This document shows positions 34,739-43,618 of a stretch of DNA of 64,000 nucleotides, piece by piece. The stretch's first letter is position 1; each line of letters opens with the position of its first letter. The stretch spans positions 48,058-112,057 of the forward strand of contig JADGBH010000004.1 in NCBI GenBank assembly GCA_015231595.1, read 5' to 3'. Origin of the DNA: Desulfobacterales bacterium (GTDB lineage Bacteria > Desulfobacterota > Desulfobacteria > Desulfobacterales > JADGBH01). The notes beneath the pieces were generated by a model that saw only the letters and a list, made by a program, of their open reading frames with translations, had not been told where the DNA came from and searched no databases. The position numbers were made by a program, and so were the translations under genes.

Positions 34739-35329
34739 ATGACGGAATACAGTGAAAGACAAAATATATTATATAGAAATTTAAAATTATTATCAAAATA
34801 TGCTTTTCCGAAAATATGTTCCGATTGTGGTAAAGTTTACGAAAATGCTGAAAAATATATTGACGAAACAAAATCAATCGAAAGTTCAAAAAATATTAAA
34901 ATGTCAGTGGATAATCATATCACTACTATTGAGCTATATAGAAAATGCGATTGCGGCAGTGTATTAAAAGATATATTTACAGATAAAAAAAATTTTATTA
35001 TCGAAGATGTAGAGCGGCTGCCAAGATTCAATAAAATGCTTGATAAGCTTATAAATACAGGTTTAAAAAAAGATGTAGCTACTCAAGAATTACTAAAACT
35101 AATAAAAGGAGAAAAAAATAATTTATTTAAAAATAAAGAATACGACAATATTTTAGACCGAAGGGATTTAAGCGAAGCAGGCATAGAAAGAAGAAAAAAA
35201 TTTGGACACATGATAGATTGGCTTGTCAGCATGGGTTTTGAACAGGAAATTGCTCGTCAAGAATTATTAAAAATTATGCGGGGAGAAAACAGCTTCCTTC
35301 TAAAAGAAGTAAATCGAATAGTTAAATAG
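34739..35329 (+). CDS. Unknown protein with a Cys pair motif and duplicated helical repeat
   Basis: The 196-aa protein has an N-terminal Cys-rich part (ICSDCGKVYEN and YRKCDCGSVL, about 27-72) that could bind zinc. The C-terminal half has two related copies of one helical unit: RLPRFNKMLDKLINTGLKKD...QELLKLIKGE and RRKKFGHMIDWLVSMGFEQE...QELLKIMRGE. I do not recognise a family. Its stop overlaps the GTG start of the next gene (TAGTG), so it is coupled to the PP2C-like protein and probably acts with it. Confidence 0.65.
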   Translation: MTEYSERQNILYRNLKLLSKYAFPKICSDCGKVYENAEKYIDETKSIESSKNIKMSVDNHITTIELYRKCDCGSVLKDIFTDKKNFIIEDVERLPRFNKMLDKLINTGLKKDVATQELLKLIKGEKNNLFKNKEYDNILDRRDLSEAGIERRKKFGHMIDWLVSMGFEQEIARQELLKIMRGENSFLLKEVNRIVK

Positions 35330-36123
35330 TGTTAATCCATCCGATAAAAAGAAGAATCAAATTTAAAAAAAATCTTTGCGCATATTTAGTTAGCGGAAGT
35401 GAAAAAATACGATCTGGATTCGGTAATGGAGACTGTCTTTTATTAGACTTTAAAAATCTTATTTTTGCCGCGGCCGATGCGTCAGAGCGTTTTCCTGAAG
35501 CGTCTAAATTATTGCTTGAAAGGTTTCATTATTACCTTTCATTAGAAACAAATGTAATTAGTGATATTGCTTTTCATGAATACCTGAAAAATGCATGGAG
35601 TGAACAGAATTATAATTATAAAACTACTTTTAGCTGCGTATTTTTAAAACAGACTGCAAATGGAAGTGTTGATGTAACAATCGCAAATGGAGGCGACAGC
35701 AAAGTTATAATTATTGATTTAATATCAGGGTCAATAGTTTTTAAAACTCTTGCTGATATGAATTTTGCAGGAAGAAGCAAAAATTTGCCTAAAATTGATT
35801 CCATTAATATAAACGATAAAAACTTAAGAATTATAATTACAACAGATGGCTTTAATGATTTTTTTTCTAATGATTTTTATCAATACTTGAATTTGTCTTC
35901 CGATAATTATATCAATAAAATTTTAACAGAAATTGACGAAAAAAAGGAGTTCATCGATCATGATGACATAGGCATGATAATATTAAATCCTTTTTCAGAT
36001 TATAATGGGCAAAAAAATATTTTTTTAATGGGCGGAACTACTCCCCATGAAGAATATTGTTATTATGCAGCTTTAAAAAAAATTCCGAAGGATGATATTA
36101 TTACAAATACCACTCCGCTATAA
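35329..36123 (+). CDS. Divergent PP2C-like phosphatase
   Basis: The 264-aa protein has recognisable but divergent PP2C motifs: FGNGDCLLLDFKNLIFAAAD (first Asp), VDVTIANGGDSKVIII, IIITTDGFNDFFS and DHDDIGMIIL, so the metal-binding Asp residues appear to be kept, but the usual DGMGG glycine loop is replaced by DASERFP. It could be an active phosphatase or a PP2C-fold regulator. It starts at GTG 35329, overlapping the previous stop by one base. There is no kinase in this small operon; the Ser/Thr kinase of the window lies 25 kb away. Confidence 0.75.
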   Translation: MLIHPIKRRIKFKKNLCAYLVSGSEKIRSGFGNGDCLLLDFKNLIFAAADASERFPEASKLLLERFHYYLSLETNVISDIAFHEYLKNAWSEQNYNYKTTFSCVFLKQTANGSVDVTIANGGDSKVIIIDLISGSIVFKTLADMNFAGRSKNLPKIDSININDKNLRIIITTDGFNDFFSNDFYQYLNLSSDNYINKILTEIDEKKEFIDHDDIGMIILNPFSDYNGQKNIFLMGGTTPHEEYCYYAALKKIPKDDIITNTTPL

Positions 36124-36334
36124 TTATCAGATAATTCTAAAAACTTTAACAAAACATAAATTTATGATTTAAGTTGTTTAGCAAAAATAGATATTAAATA
36201 AAGATTTTATTTAATATTATATATTCTAAAATAAGAATATATTCTAATTCTTAAAGTTGCTATCTTTAATATTTTTAGCCTTAGACAAATATTAATAATT
36301 AGATTATATTCTATAATTGTAATATTAAATATAT

Positions 36335-36940
36335 TTAATCCAATGATGTTAAAACTTTAAATCCTTCCATCTCAAGGGCTTTTTTTATTGGTTCAGTTTT
36401 GCACGAAGATAGCCTGAAATAATATGTCCTTGACGAAGATTCTTCAGCAGTCATGCTTACCGTCAATATATCGCCTCCATTATCATTTATAATTTTAGAA
36501 GCTTTTTGAAACATTCTTGGCTCATTACCCATAACAACATCAACTCTTGATGTAGCATTAATCATGCCCATCATGTCAATAAAAGTTCTAAGAATATCTG
36601 TCTCTGTTATTATGCCAACTACTTTTCCATTTGATATTACAGGCATTCCGCTTATTTTATGTTTGTATATTATTTGAGCTGCTACTTCAATGTCATCATC
36701 AGGATGCAAATAAAAAGGATCTTTTATCATTAAATCTTTAAGGCTTATTCCAGTAAGCATAGACGGAATCAATCCTTGTCTTAAATTTGCTAAAGTTACA
36801 AACCCGCATAAAAAATTATCGCTTCCAACGACAGGTAAATGACGGATAGAATTTAATTTCATTATTTCAATTGCTTCTTGTATTGAAGTTTTTGGAGCTA
36901 TTGTAATAGGATCATGAACCATTAATGATTTAATTTTCAT
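36335..36940 (-). CDS. AcuB-like CBS-domain protein
   Basis: The 201-aa protein has two CBS domains (about 1-58 and 65-125: MVHDPITIAPKTSIQEAIEI; MIKDPFYLHPDDDIEVAAQI, TETDILRTF) followed by an ACT-like C-terminal segment (about 130-200). CBS pairs bind adenine nucleotides and act as energy-state sensors; the CBS-ACT combination is that of AcuB. A strong GGGAGG site precedes the ATG. It follows nadB after 24 bases and is probably cotranscribed with it. Confidence 0.88.
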   Translation of the reverse strand: MKIKSLMVHDPITIAPKTSIQEAIEIMKLNSIRHLPVVGSDNFLCGFVTLANLRQGLIPSMLTGISLKDLMIKDPFYLHPDDDIEVAAQIIYKHKISGMPVISNGKVVGIITETDILRTFIDMMGMINATSRVDVVMGNEPRMFQKASKIINDNGGDILTVSMTAEESSSRTYYFRLSSCKTEPIKKALEMEGFKVLTSLD

Positions 36941-36964
36941 AGAAAACCTCCCAAGCCGTGTAAG

Positions 36965-38605
36965 TTAAGTTAAAAAATGACGTCTTAGCACTGTATCTTT
37001 GTTCCATTTTTCATCGTCTCTATTAGGATATTCAATATTGTAATGAAGTCCTCTGCTTTCTTTTCTGTGCATGGCACATTTTATTATTAATTCCGCTACT
37101 GTAGATATATTTCTAAGCTCAACAAGGTCTGATGTAATTTTAAAATCCCAATAGTATTCGTTTATTTCTTTTTGTATATTCTCAATTCTTCTTTGAGCTC
37201 GTTCCAATCTTTTATTTGAACGAACAATTCCAACGTAATTCCACATACATCTCCTAATTTCATCCCAGTTATGGGAAACAACTATCGCTTCATCACTATG
37301 GGTAGTACCGACATCATCCCAAGGAGGAATATCCTCTAATATTTTTTTATCAGCTTCTTCTTTAATATCTTTTAACGCTTGATTACAAGCATTATCAGAG
37401 CATACAAGAGCTTCGAGCAAGGAATTACTTGCAAGACGGTTTGCTCCGTGAAGTCCTGTACAAGCAGTTTCTCCAACAGCGTAAAGTCGTTTTATTGCTG
37501 TCCTTCCAAAAACATCGGTTACAACTCCTCCGCACATATAATGAGCAGCAGGAACAACAGGGATAGGCTCATGAGTAATATCCATTCCAAAGCTTAAACA
37601 TTTTTGATAAATATTAGGAAATCTGCTTTTAACAAATTCCTTATCTTTCTGGGATATATCAAGATAAACAAAATCATCGCCGCTTTTTTTCAATTCTAAG
37701 TCAATCGCTCTCGCTACTACATCTCTGCAAGCAAGGTCTTTTAAAGGACTATATTTTTCCATAAACGGATTACCTTGCTTAGTTATTAAAATTCCGCCCT
37801 CTCCTCTTACAGCTTCAGATATCAAAAAATTCTTAGCGGCAGGATGGTAAAGACAGGTAGGATGAAATTGAACAAATTCAAGGTTTGCAACGGTAGCTCC
37901 AGCTCTGTATCCCATAGCTACACCATCACCAGTGGCGATATCAGGATTGCTTGTATAAAGATATACTTTACCTGTGCCTCCTGTTGAAAGAAGAGTTGCT
38001 TGAGAAAGAAAAGTATTTACTTTGCCGGTATTTACGTCTAAAACATACGCTCCGCAGCAATAATCTTCATGATAAGCTGTTACATATCCTCTTTTTACGC
38101 GAGTTGATAATGTTATTAAATCAATACTAATATTATTTTCATAAACTTTAATATTTTTATTATTTAAAACATGTTCCACAAGCACTGTTTGAATTTCTTT
38201 TCCCGTCATATCAAAGGCATGAACGATTCTATTATGGGAATGGCCACCTTCTCTTCCAAGAGCAAGATTATCGGAAGTTTTATTTTCTCCTTTTTGAGCT
38301 AAGCTAAAATTAACACCAAGTTCCATCAAAAGTTTTATTTGTTCAGGACCTTTTTTAACGATATGTTCCACAACATCTTTTCTACAAAGACCATCTCCAG
38401 CATTAAGAGTATCTTTAATATGTAAGTCAAACGAATCTAATTCATTAAATACAGAAGCAATTCCGCCTTGAGCTTGAGCTGTATTAGAATCCATGATATT
38501 ACGTTTTGTAACTATCGCAACGCTACCGAATTGGGATGCTTTTATGGCAAAAATTAAACCAGCTACTCCAGAGCCTATGACCAAAAAATCAGTTTTACTA
38601 TACAT
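36965..38605 (-). CDS. nadB: L-aspartate oxidase
   Basis: The 546-aa FAD enzyme oxidises L-aspartate to iminoaspartate, the first step of de novo NAD synthesis; in anaerobes fumarate can be the electron acceptor. The FAD motif is FLVIGSGVAGLIFAIKASQ. Other landmarks are NTAQAQGGIASVF, LGREGGHSHNRIVHAFDMTG, EFVQFHPTCLYHP, SEAVRGEGGIL, PVVPAAHYMCGGV and GLHGANRLASNSLLE, all typical of NadB rather than succinate dehydrogenase. AAGGAT precedes the ATG. nadA and nadC are not adjacent. Confidence 0.93.
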   Translation of the reverse strand: MYSKTDFLVIGSGVAGLIFAIKASQFGSVAIVTKRNIMDSNTAQAQGGIASVFNELDSFDLHIKDTLNAGDGLCRKDVVEHIVKKGPEQIKLLMELGVNFSLAQKGENKTSDNLALGREGGHSHNRIVHAFDMTGKEIQTVLVEHVLNNKNIKVYENNISIDLITLSTRVKRGYVTAYHEDYCCGAYVLDVNTGKVNTFLSQATLLSTGGTGKVYLYTSNPDIATGDGVAMGYRAGATVANLEFVQFHPTCLYHPAAKNFLISEAVRGEGGILITKQGNPFMEKYSPLKDLACRDVVARAIDLELKKSGDDFVYLDISQKDKEFVKSRFPNIYQKCLSFGMDITHEPIPVVPAAHYMCGGVVTDVFGRTAIKRLYAVGETACTGLHGANRLASNSLLEALVCSDNACNQALKDIKEEADKKILEDIPPWDDVGTTHSDEAIVVSHNWDEIRRCMWNYVGIVRSNKRLERAQRRIENIQKEINEYYWDFKITSDLVELRNISTVAELIIKCAMHRKESRGLHYNIEYPNRDDEKWNKDTVLRRHFLT

Positions 38606-38637
38606 TGTTTTTTATCCTTAAATCCTTCTTAAAATCG

Positions 38638-39333
38638 TTACCGCAAAAGACTGCTTCGTCCTCGTGAAGGTTGTTTTGCAAGATATCCTAAAATAAAAGA
38701 TATAAATACTAGTCCAGCTCCACTCAAAAACCATCGAAAATTACTATTTTGATAATAATTTTCAAGCTCTGATTCGAGCATTTCTGCTTTTTTTGTATTC
38801 TCCTCAAGTTTTTTTGCAACCTCGTCATATTGTTTTTTCAATTTTATATAATTGCTTGATTCAGATTTTAAGGCTTCATAAGAAGATGTTATATCTGCTA
38901 ATTCCATGTTTTTTATTTCAAGCTCATCAGTAAGTCTTTTATTTTCAGACTTGACATCATTATTTTGTCCTTGGAGTGTTTCATATTTAGAAATAAGGTT
39001 ATTATGGGATTCCGATAATCTTTTTAAACTAAGAGATGGGGGTTCTTGTTTAGTAAGGAATCTGCTCATAACCCATCCTTCGCGTCCGTTCGGAAACTTT
39101 ACTTTGCTCCAGTCGTTTTCGTAAAATTCAAGAACTTCTACTTTCTCTCCAGATTTGCCCATAGCAATTACTTTAAATTCTGTGCCTTTGCCTGTTCTGA
39201 CAGTTATTTCTTTTTGATCATCAATATACATCATGTCATTTTGCCCATAACAATTACACAAAATTGACGCTACAAAAAAAATAGAACCGATCAGAATTTT
39301 TAATATAACTTTTAGGTTATTTTGATTCATTAT
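38638..39333 (-). CDS. SH3b-coiled-coil membrane protein (TIGR04211/YgiM-like)
   Basis: The protein is about 231 aa from ATG 39333 (MNQNNLKV), chosen because GGAGGTC lies upstream. It has a signal/TM segment (about 7-28), a bacterial SH3 domain (about 33-90, ITVRTGKGTEFKVIAMGKSG...GWVMSRFL), a coiled coil (about 100-195) and a C-terminal TM helix (about 198-218) with a basic tail. This is the TIGR04211/YgiM layout: the SH3b domain faces the envelope, possibly binding peptidoglycan. Exact function is unknown. It lies downstream of the Thr-rich lipoprotein gene with 13 bases between them. Confidence 0.82.
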   Translation of the reverse strand: MMNQNNLKVILKILIGSIFFVASILCNCYGQNDMMYIDDQKEITVRTGKGTEFKVIAMGKSGEKVEVLEFYENDWSKVKFPNGREGWVMSRFLTKQEPPSLSLKRLSESHNNLISKYETLQGQNNDVKSENKRLTDELEIKNMELADITSSYEALKSESSNYIKLKKQYDEVAKKLEENTKKAEMLESELENYYQNSNFRWFLSGAGLVFISFILGYLAKQPSRGRSSLLR

Positions 39334-39346
39334 AATTTGACCTCCA

Positions 39347-40375
39347 TTAAAATTCGAAAATTTCAATTAAAAAATTCCCATATATGCCTACATCATAGGC
39401 TACCGCTGCCACCATATATTTACCTGGAGGAAGCACCCTCATTATTATTGAAATATCACTATAATTATTGTCACTATTATCATCATCATTACTTTCGATA
39501 ATATTATCATTACTATCGAGTAAATAAAGCATATTATCGATTTTTGATTTTAAGTATATAACAACTAATTTTTCTTCTTTTACTTCAAAGGAGTATCTTG
39601 GGTTTGAAGAATCTTGCCAACTTTGATACCCGCTTGAATTAGCCCATGCTCCACTAATTTCTTTTATTTTTATAGATGTAGTTTGAGAAATAATTGAGCC
39701 TGAAAGCTCTAATTTTTCTGTCCAAACATCTCCTGATATTTTCACTTCGCTTATCATTGTTCCTGTAAAAGATGAAGTTGAAGTAGGAACTATTGTTATC
39801 GTAGTTGTTTGAACTTCTGAATCATAGTTTTTTGTTTCAGAAAAAATATAACTATCACCCTGTTTTGCAAGTTCCTGTGTTTCTCCATCTTTGGTTTCAA
39901 AAAGCAATTTATTTGCTGCTGATGATGTAATATTAAATATATCTTCATTAACCGCGACCCCAGATTGAGTAATTTTTATAAGATACGCGCCGCTAATTAA
40001 AACGTCAGTTTCTGTGTCAGTGGCGGTATTAGTTTCGGTATTTGTATTTGTGTTAGTCCCGGTATTTGTCAGGGTCTCTGTGCTTGTACCGGTATTTGTA
40101 TTTGCGCTAGTATTCGTATCGGTTTTTGTGCTTGTGCTTGTGCTTGTATTCGTATTAGTATCTGTATTGCTTATAGTATCGGTATCAGTGTTAGTGTTAG
40201 TGTTAGTATTAGTGTCCGTTGTAGTTGAAGTAGATGTTTCAGTAACAGTATTAATAGATGTATTTGTTGCCGTCGGATTATCTTGTTTATTTGAATCACC
40301 TCCACCATCACTGCATGAATAGAGTAAAAAACAAGATAAAATTAAAATAAGAAAAAATCTCACTGTTTTTTTCAT
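39347..40375 (-). CDS. Lipoprotein with a Thr-x repeat linker and a C-terminal PPC-like domain
   Basis: The protein is about 342 aa from ATG 40375 (MKKTVRFF), with lipoprotein signal LILSCFLLYSC. Residues about 35-125 are a low-complexity linker in which Thr takes nearly every second position with Asn, Ser, Asp or Glu between (TNTNTNTDTDT, STSTSTKTDT). Such linkers are extended and, in some secreted proteins, O-glycosylated. After a middle domain of unknown type, the last 90 residues resemble a bacterial pre-peptidase C-terminal beta-sandwich (ISGAWANSS...YSFEVKEEKLVVIYL...LPPGKYMVAAVAY). The repeated DNA (6-bp units, about 40010-40270) may vary in length between strains. It is likely a surface protein. 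Confidence 0.75.
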   Translation of the reverse strand: MKKTVRFFLILILSCFLLYSCSDGGGDSNKQDNPTATNTSINTVTETSTSTTTDTNTNTNTNTDTDTISNTDTNTNTSTSTSTKTDTNTSANTNTGTSTETLTNTGTNTNTNTETNTATDTETDVLISGAYLIKITQSGVAVNEDIFNITSSAANKLLFETKDGETQELAKQGDSYIFSETKNYDSEVQTTTITIVPTSTSSFTGTMISEVKISGDVWTEKLELSGSIISQTTSIKIKEISGAWANSSGYQSWQDSSNPRYSFEVKEEKLVVIYLKSKIDNMLYLLDSNDNIIESNDDDNSDNNYSDISIIMRVLPPGKYMVAAVAYDVGIYGNFLIEIFEF

Positions 40376-40437
40376 GATTGTCTCCATATTTTTCAAGCTA
40401 TTTTATTCAAACCATTAATTTTTTATAAATTTTTATT

Positions 40438-43400
40438 CTACTTTTTTTTAAAACTTAAAAATTGACGTCCTTTTATAGACGATATCATTACAGATTCTCC
40501 ATTTTGAAAAGCCTTATTTTCTTTGCTATATTCTAAATATACTTTATCAACTCTGCCAGCGTCTTCTCCTGCGTTAGAAGCATCCTCAAAAACAATAGCA
40601 AGAATATTAGGTTGATTGTTTTTATTTAAAGTTTCTTTTGGTATAGGAAAATGATCTGGATCTGTATTCATCCACATTGTTCTTGTAGCCTTTCCCCAAA
40701 AACCTCTTCCTATCCATCCGTCTCCGCTAAGCCATCTTCCTATTATTTCTCCGTTTAAATAAATTGTAGCCTTTGTTTTTTCGCCCTTAAGGGCAAGTAC
40801 AACTGGAGAATGAATAGTATCCTCATTTGGCAGCAAATCCGTATCAAAAGTTGTTCTATACCAAAGAACTTCTCCTTTTTTAAGATTTAAAGGTATAGAT
40901 GATGTTTTCCATGAAGAGTCATCAAAACTGGATGAATGATAGTTTGATACTTCTCCCCCAAGATTTGCGCGGATTGACCAGTTTTCAAGGGGCGTATCTC
41001 CTACTTTTGCTTTACCTAAAAGTCCTTTAACACTATCAACTCCAAGCGCTGGAAGTTGTGCTCTTGTACCGATTAATATACCGCGAGGCCACATAAAACT
41101 TCCGTGTCCCCAAATTTCAGTCTTAAAAGCAATTATATTTTTTCCTTTTTTTAAATAAGGTCTTAAAGCTGGGAATTTATATTTACTATTCCAGCTTTCT
41201 CCATCTATTTCTGTACCTAAAGGCATTAAAGTTGTTAAATAATTTCCATTAACATATATTCCGATTATATCACTTGCTTGTTTTATGTATAAATGAGTTT
41301 TATCCCAAAAAAGCGGCTTACTTTTTAAATCTAATTCAGCCCTATACCATGCGTATCCTTGATAAATCCCATGCTTTTCAAGCTCTGAAGGCTCACCTTT
41401 CCATTTTTCCCATGAACTGTCATCATATTCAATATTTGCTTCAGAATTATCTGAAAAGCATTTACCTGTAGATAATGCATCAGGTAATTGAGGGATTGAT
41501 ATATTTGTAGGTTTTTGAAAATAAGCTGTTTGTGTAATTAAGTCATAGGCTTTTGTTTGAACCGCTGCATTTATCGGTTGAAAATCAAATGGAGCCATTA
41601 TAATTAGAGGTCTATCTGTTTCATCATAATCAACAGCAAAACTAAAAAGATCAGTTTTAATATCTACTGAATCTGAATCAATATAGTCAATTCCTGTGAT
41701 CATTACATCCACATCATTTCCTTTAAGAAACCAAAATCTGCCAGCCTCTTGAGATGTTGTAATTATAAGTCGTAATATTTTTCCATCGCTTGTTTTAAAA
41801 ACAGCAAAACGATGGGGTTCATAAGTATAAGTAACAGTTAAACCCGTCTCTGTCTGCTCGTCTATACTAATCCCAGTATCTTTGGATAAAATTTCTACTT
41901 TTCCTTTTAAAGTATCAATAGAAAGCTCTCCATCATAGCCTTTTTCTCCATATACAACTATCAAGTTATCGTTGTTAAATTTTCTCGAAGTAAGAAGCTG
42001 ACTTGTAGTATAGTTAATTTTTCCAATTCCATCAATGGGATAGCCTTGAACTAAAATCATAGAATAACTTGTATCACCTTGATCAAACTGTCCATCTCCA
42101 GCATTATTGCCGATCGGAACAGTAAAAGAACTGTATTTTGGATAAGTTATTTTATTAGAATAAATACCGTCTTTATTTATTAATTGAGGTTCTCCTGATT
42201 CATTCACGATTCCTATAAAGTAACTCCCTGCTCCTGTATCAAACCAATAATGAACCATCGCGTTATTTTCTTTTACTCCGAGGTTTTCATTTTCAATAAC
42301 AAGTCGTTTATCTATTCCACTGAATCCTTTTCCGCTTCTTAAAGCATTAACGCATGGAGCCAAATAAGATTCAACTGAGTTAAAAAACGAATTATCTCTT
42401 TTAAATTCATAATATTTTTCCCTATGATTTCCTGAAGGGCTTATAGCGCCATCATAATCAACAACATTATGGAAATATCCGATTTCTGGAGAAACAAACC
42501 CATTAAGGATACTTTCGACATTTGAAAAATCAAATGAATTGCCCATATCTTTATTTAAAACAACCGAATTGTAGCGCCCATGCTGAAACATACCGGCAAT
42601 ATTAAAGGCAAAAACAGCATCCATACCTCCCATGAACATTCTTTTTATCCTTGAAGCGTTTCTTTCTGTTTCAGTAACTCCAGTCGGATAATTGATATAA
42701 GCACCCCCATGGTTAAAAATATTATGCATATCATTTAGTAAGTCATATCCGATTTTTTCAGGCATTTCTCCTCCCATACCGATATAGACGTTAGGCATAG
42801 GTATTATTCCTGGTACATCTCCCATTCCTGTTGTCTTGCCGTCACCAGGGCAGGAAGTTATAGGCAAATCAATTCCGTCGGCTGTTATTATATCTCTTAA
42901 AGCTTTTAAATAAGCCTTAGTCGGTTTTCCATGATTCCAAGGCCTTTCCATGCCGCCATCATACCAAAACAATTTATCGACTTCGTGAAATATTTCGAAC
43001 CAGTTATATTCATTTTCAATGCTGTAAAGTATGATAGGCCCTCCATAAGCGGCAGTATAAGGCTTTATTACCGAATTTAGATTATCTAAGTATCTTTCAA
43101 CATATTCAAGATAGTCTGGATCATTTGTTCTAAGATTAGGCTTTCCGTCTTTATCAAGACTTTTTTTTGTGGTTTTTGCGAAAAGCCATGCAGGAAGGCC
43201 TCCTCCTTCAAATTCATTACAAATATAAGGACCTGGTCGTAAATAAACATATAAACCAAGTTCTGTACAATAATCTAAAAACTTTTTAATATCAGGGTTT
43301 GTAAAATTAAATTTCCCTTCTTCTTTTTCAACCACATTCCATGCAACGTACATATCTACAGTATTAAATCCAGCGGCTTTAAATCTTTTTAACCGGTCTT

Positions 43401-43596
43401 TCCAGACATCTTCAGGAAGTCTAAACCATTGAATAGAGCCACCCCTAAGAAGTTTATAATCCCCGTCTATTTTAAAACCTTTTTTATCTACTTCAACTTT
43501 ATAAGGCTTTCCATCGTATAACGAGCCATAAGATGATGTTGATATAATTATTAAAAATATTAGCAAATAAAAAATACCAATAAATTTAACCTTCAT
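40438..43596 (-). CDS. Secreted glycoside hydrolase family 35 (beta-galactosidase-like)
   Basis: The 1052-aa protein has a signal peptide (about 1-24, GIFYLLIFLIIISTSSYG). Residues about 35-400 form a GH35 TIM barrel: GGSIQWFRLPEDVWKDRLKR, AAGFNTVDMYVAWN, YVYLRPGPYICNEF, and the acid/base region ILYSIENEYNWF (Glu of NEY). The nucleophile region is less clear; PTGVTETER is the candidate. C-terminal jelly-roll domains (about 720-1040, two SSWEKWKG / DDSSWKTSSIPL sugar-binding-like units) match large GH35 enzymes. It would remove terminal galactose from an external glycan. GGAGGGGG precedes the ATG. A polysaccharide exoglycosidase is unexpected in a sulfur-metabolising anaerobe. Confidence 0.87.
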   Translation of the reverse strand: MKVKFIGIFYLLIFLIIISTSSYGSLYDGKPYKVEVDKKGFKIDGDYKLLRGGSIQWFRLPEDVWKDRLKRFKAAGFNTVDMYVAWNVVEKEEGKFNFTNPDIKKFLDYCTELGLYVYLRPGPYICNEFEGGGLPAWLFAKTTKKSLDKDGKPNLRTNDPDYLEYVERYLDNLNSVIKPYTAAYGGPIILYSIENEYNWFEIFHEVDKLFWYDGGMERPWNHGKPTKAYLKALRDIITADGIDLPITSCPGDGKTTGMGDVPGIIPMPNVYIGMGGEMPEKIGYDLLNDMHNIFNHGGAYINYPTGVTETERNASRIKRMFMGGMDAVFAFNIAGMFQHGRYNSVVLNKDMGNSFDFSNVESILNGFVSPEIGYFHNVVDYDGAISPSGNHREKYYEFKRDNSFFNSVESYLAPCVNALRSGKGFSGIDKRLVIENENLGVKENNAMVHYWFDTGAGSYFIGIVNESGEPQLINKDGIYSNKITYPKYSSFTVPIGNNAGDGQFDQGDTSYSMILVQGYPIDGIGKINYTTSQLLTSRKFNNDNLIVVYGEKGYDGELSIDTLKGKVEILSKDTGISIDEQTETGLTVTYTYEPHRFAVFKTSDGKILRLIITTSQEAGRFWFLKGNDVDVMITGIDYIDSDSVDIKTDLFSFAVDYDETDRPLIIMAPFDFQPINAAVQTKAYDLITQTAYFQKPTNISIPQLPDALSTGKCFSDNSEANIEYDDSSWEKWKGEPSELEKHGIYQGYAWYRAELDLKSKPLFWDKTHLYIKQASDIIGIYVNGNYLTTLMPLGTEIDGESWNSKYKFPALRPYLKKGKNIIAFKTEIWGHGSFMWPRGILIGTRAQLPALGVDSVKGLLGKAKVGDTPLENWSIRANLGGEVSNYHSSSFDDSSWKTSSIPLNLKKGEVLWYRTTFDTDLLPNEDTIHSPVVLALKGEKTKATIYLNGEIIGRWLSGDGWIGRGFWGKATRTMWMNTDPDHFPIPKETLNKNNQPNILAIVFEDASNAGEDAGRVDKVYLEYSKENKAFQNGESVMISSIKGRQFLSFKKK

Positions 43597-43618
43597 TTCC
43601 CCCTCCGTACAATAAAAA

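Noticed and set aside
40014..40322. Val-rich 102-codon plus-strand frame (VLVLVFVLVSV)
   Set aside because: It is antisense to the Thr-repeat linker of the lipoprotein; the repeat pattern makes both strands open.
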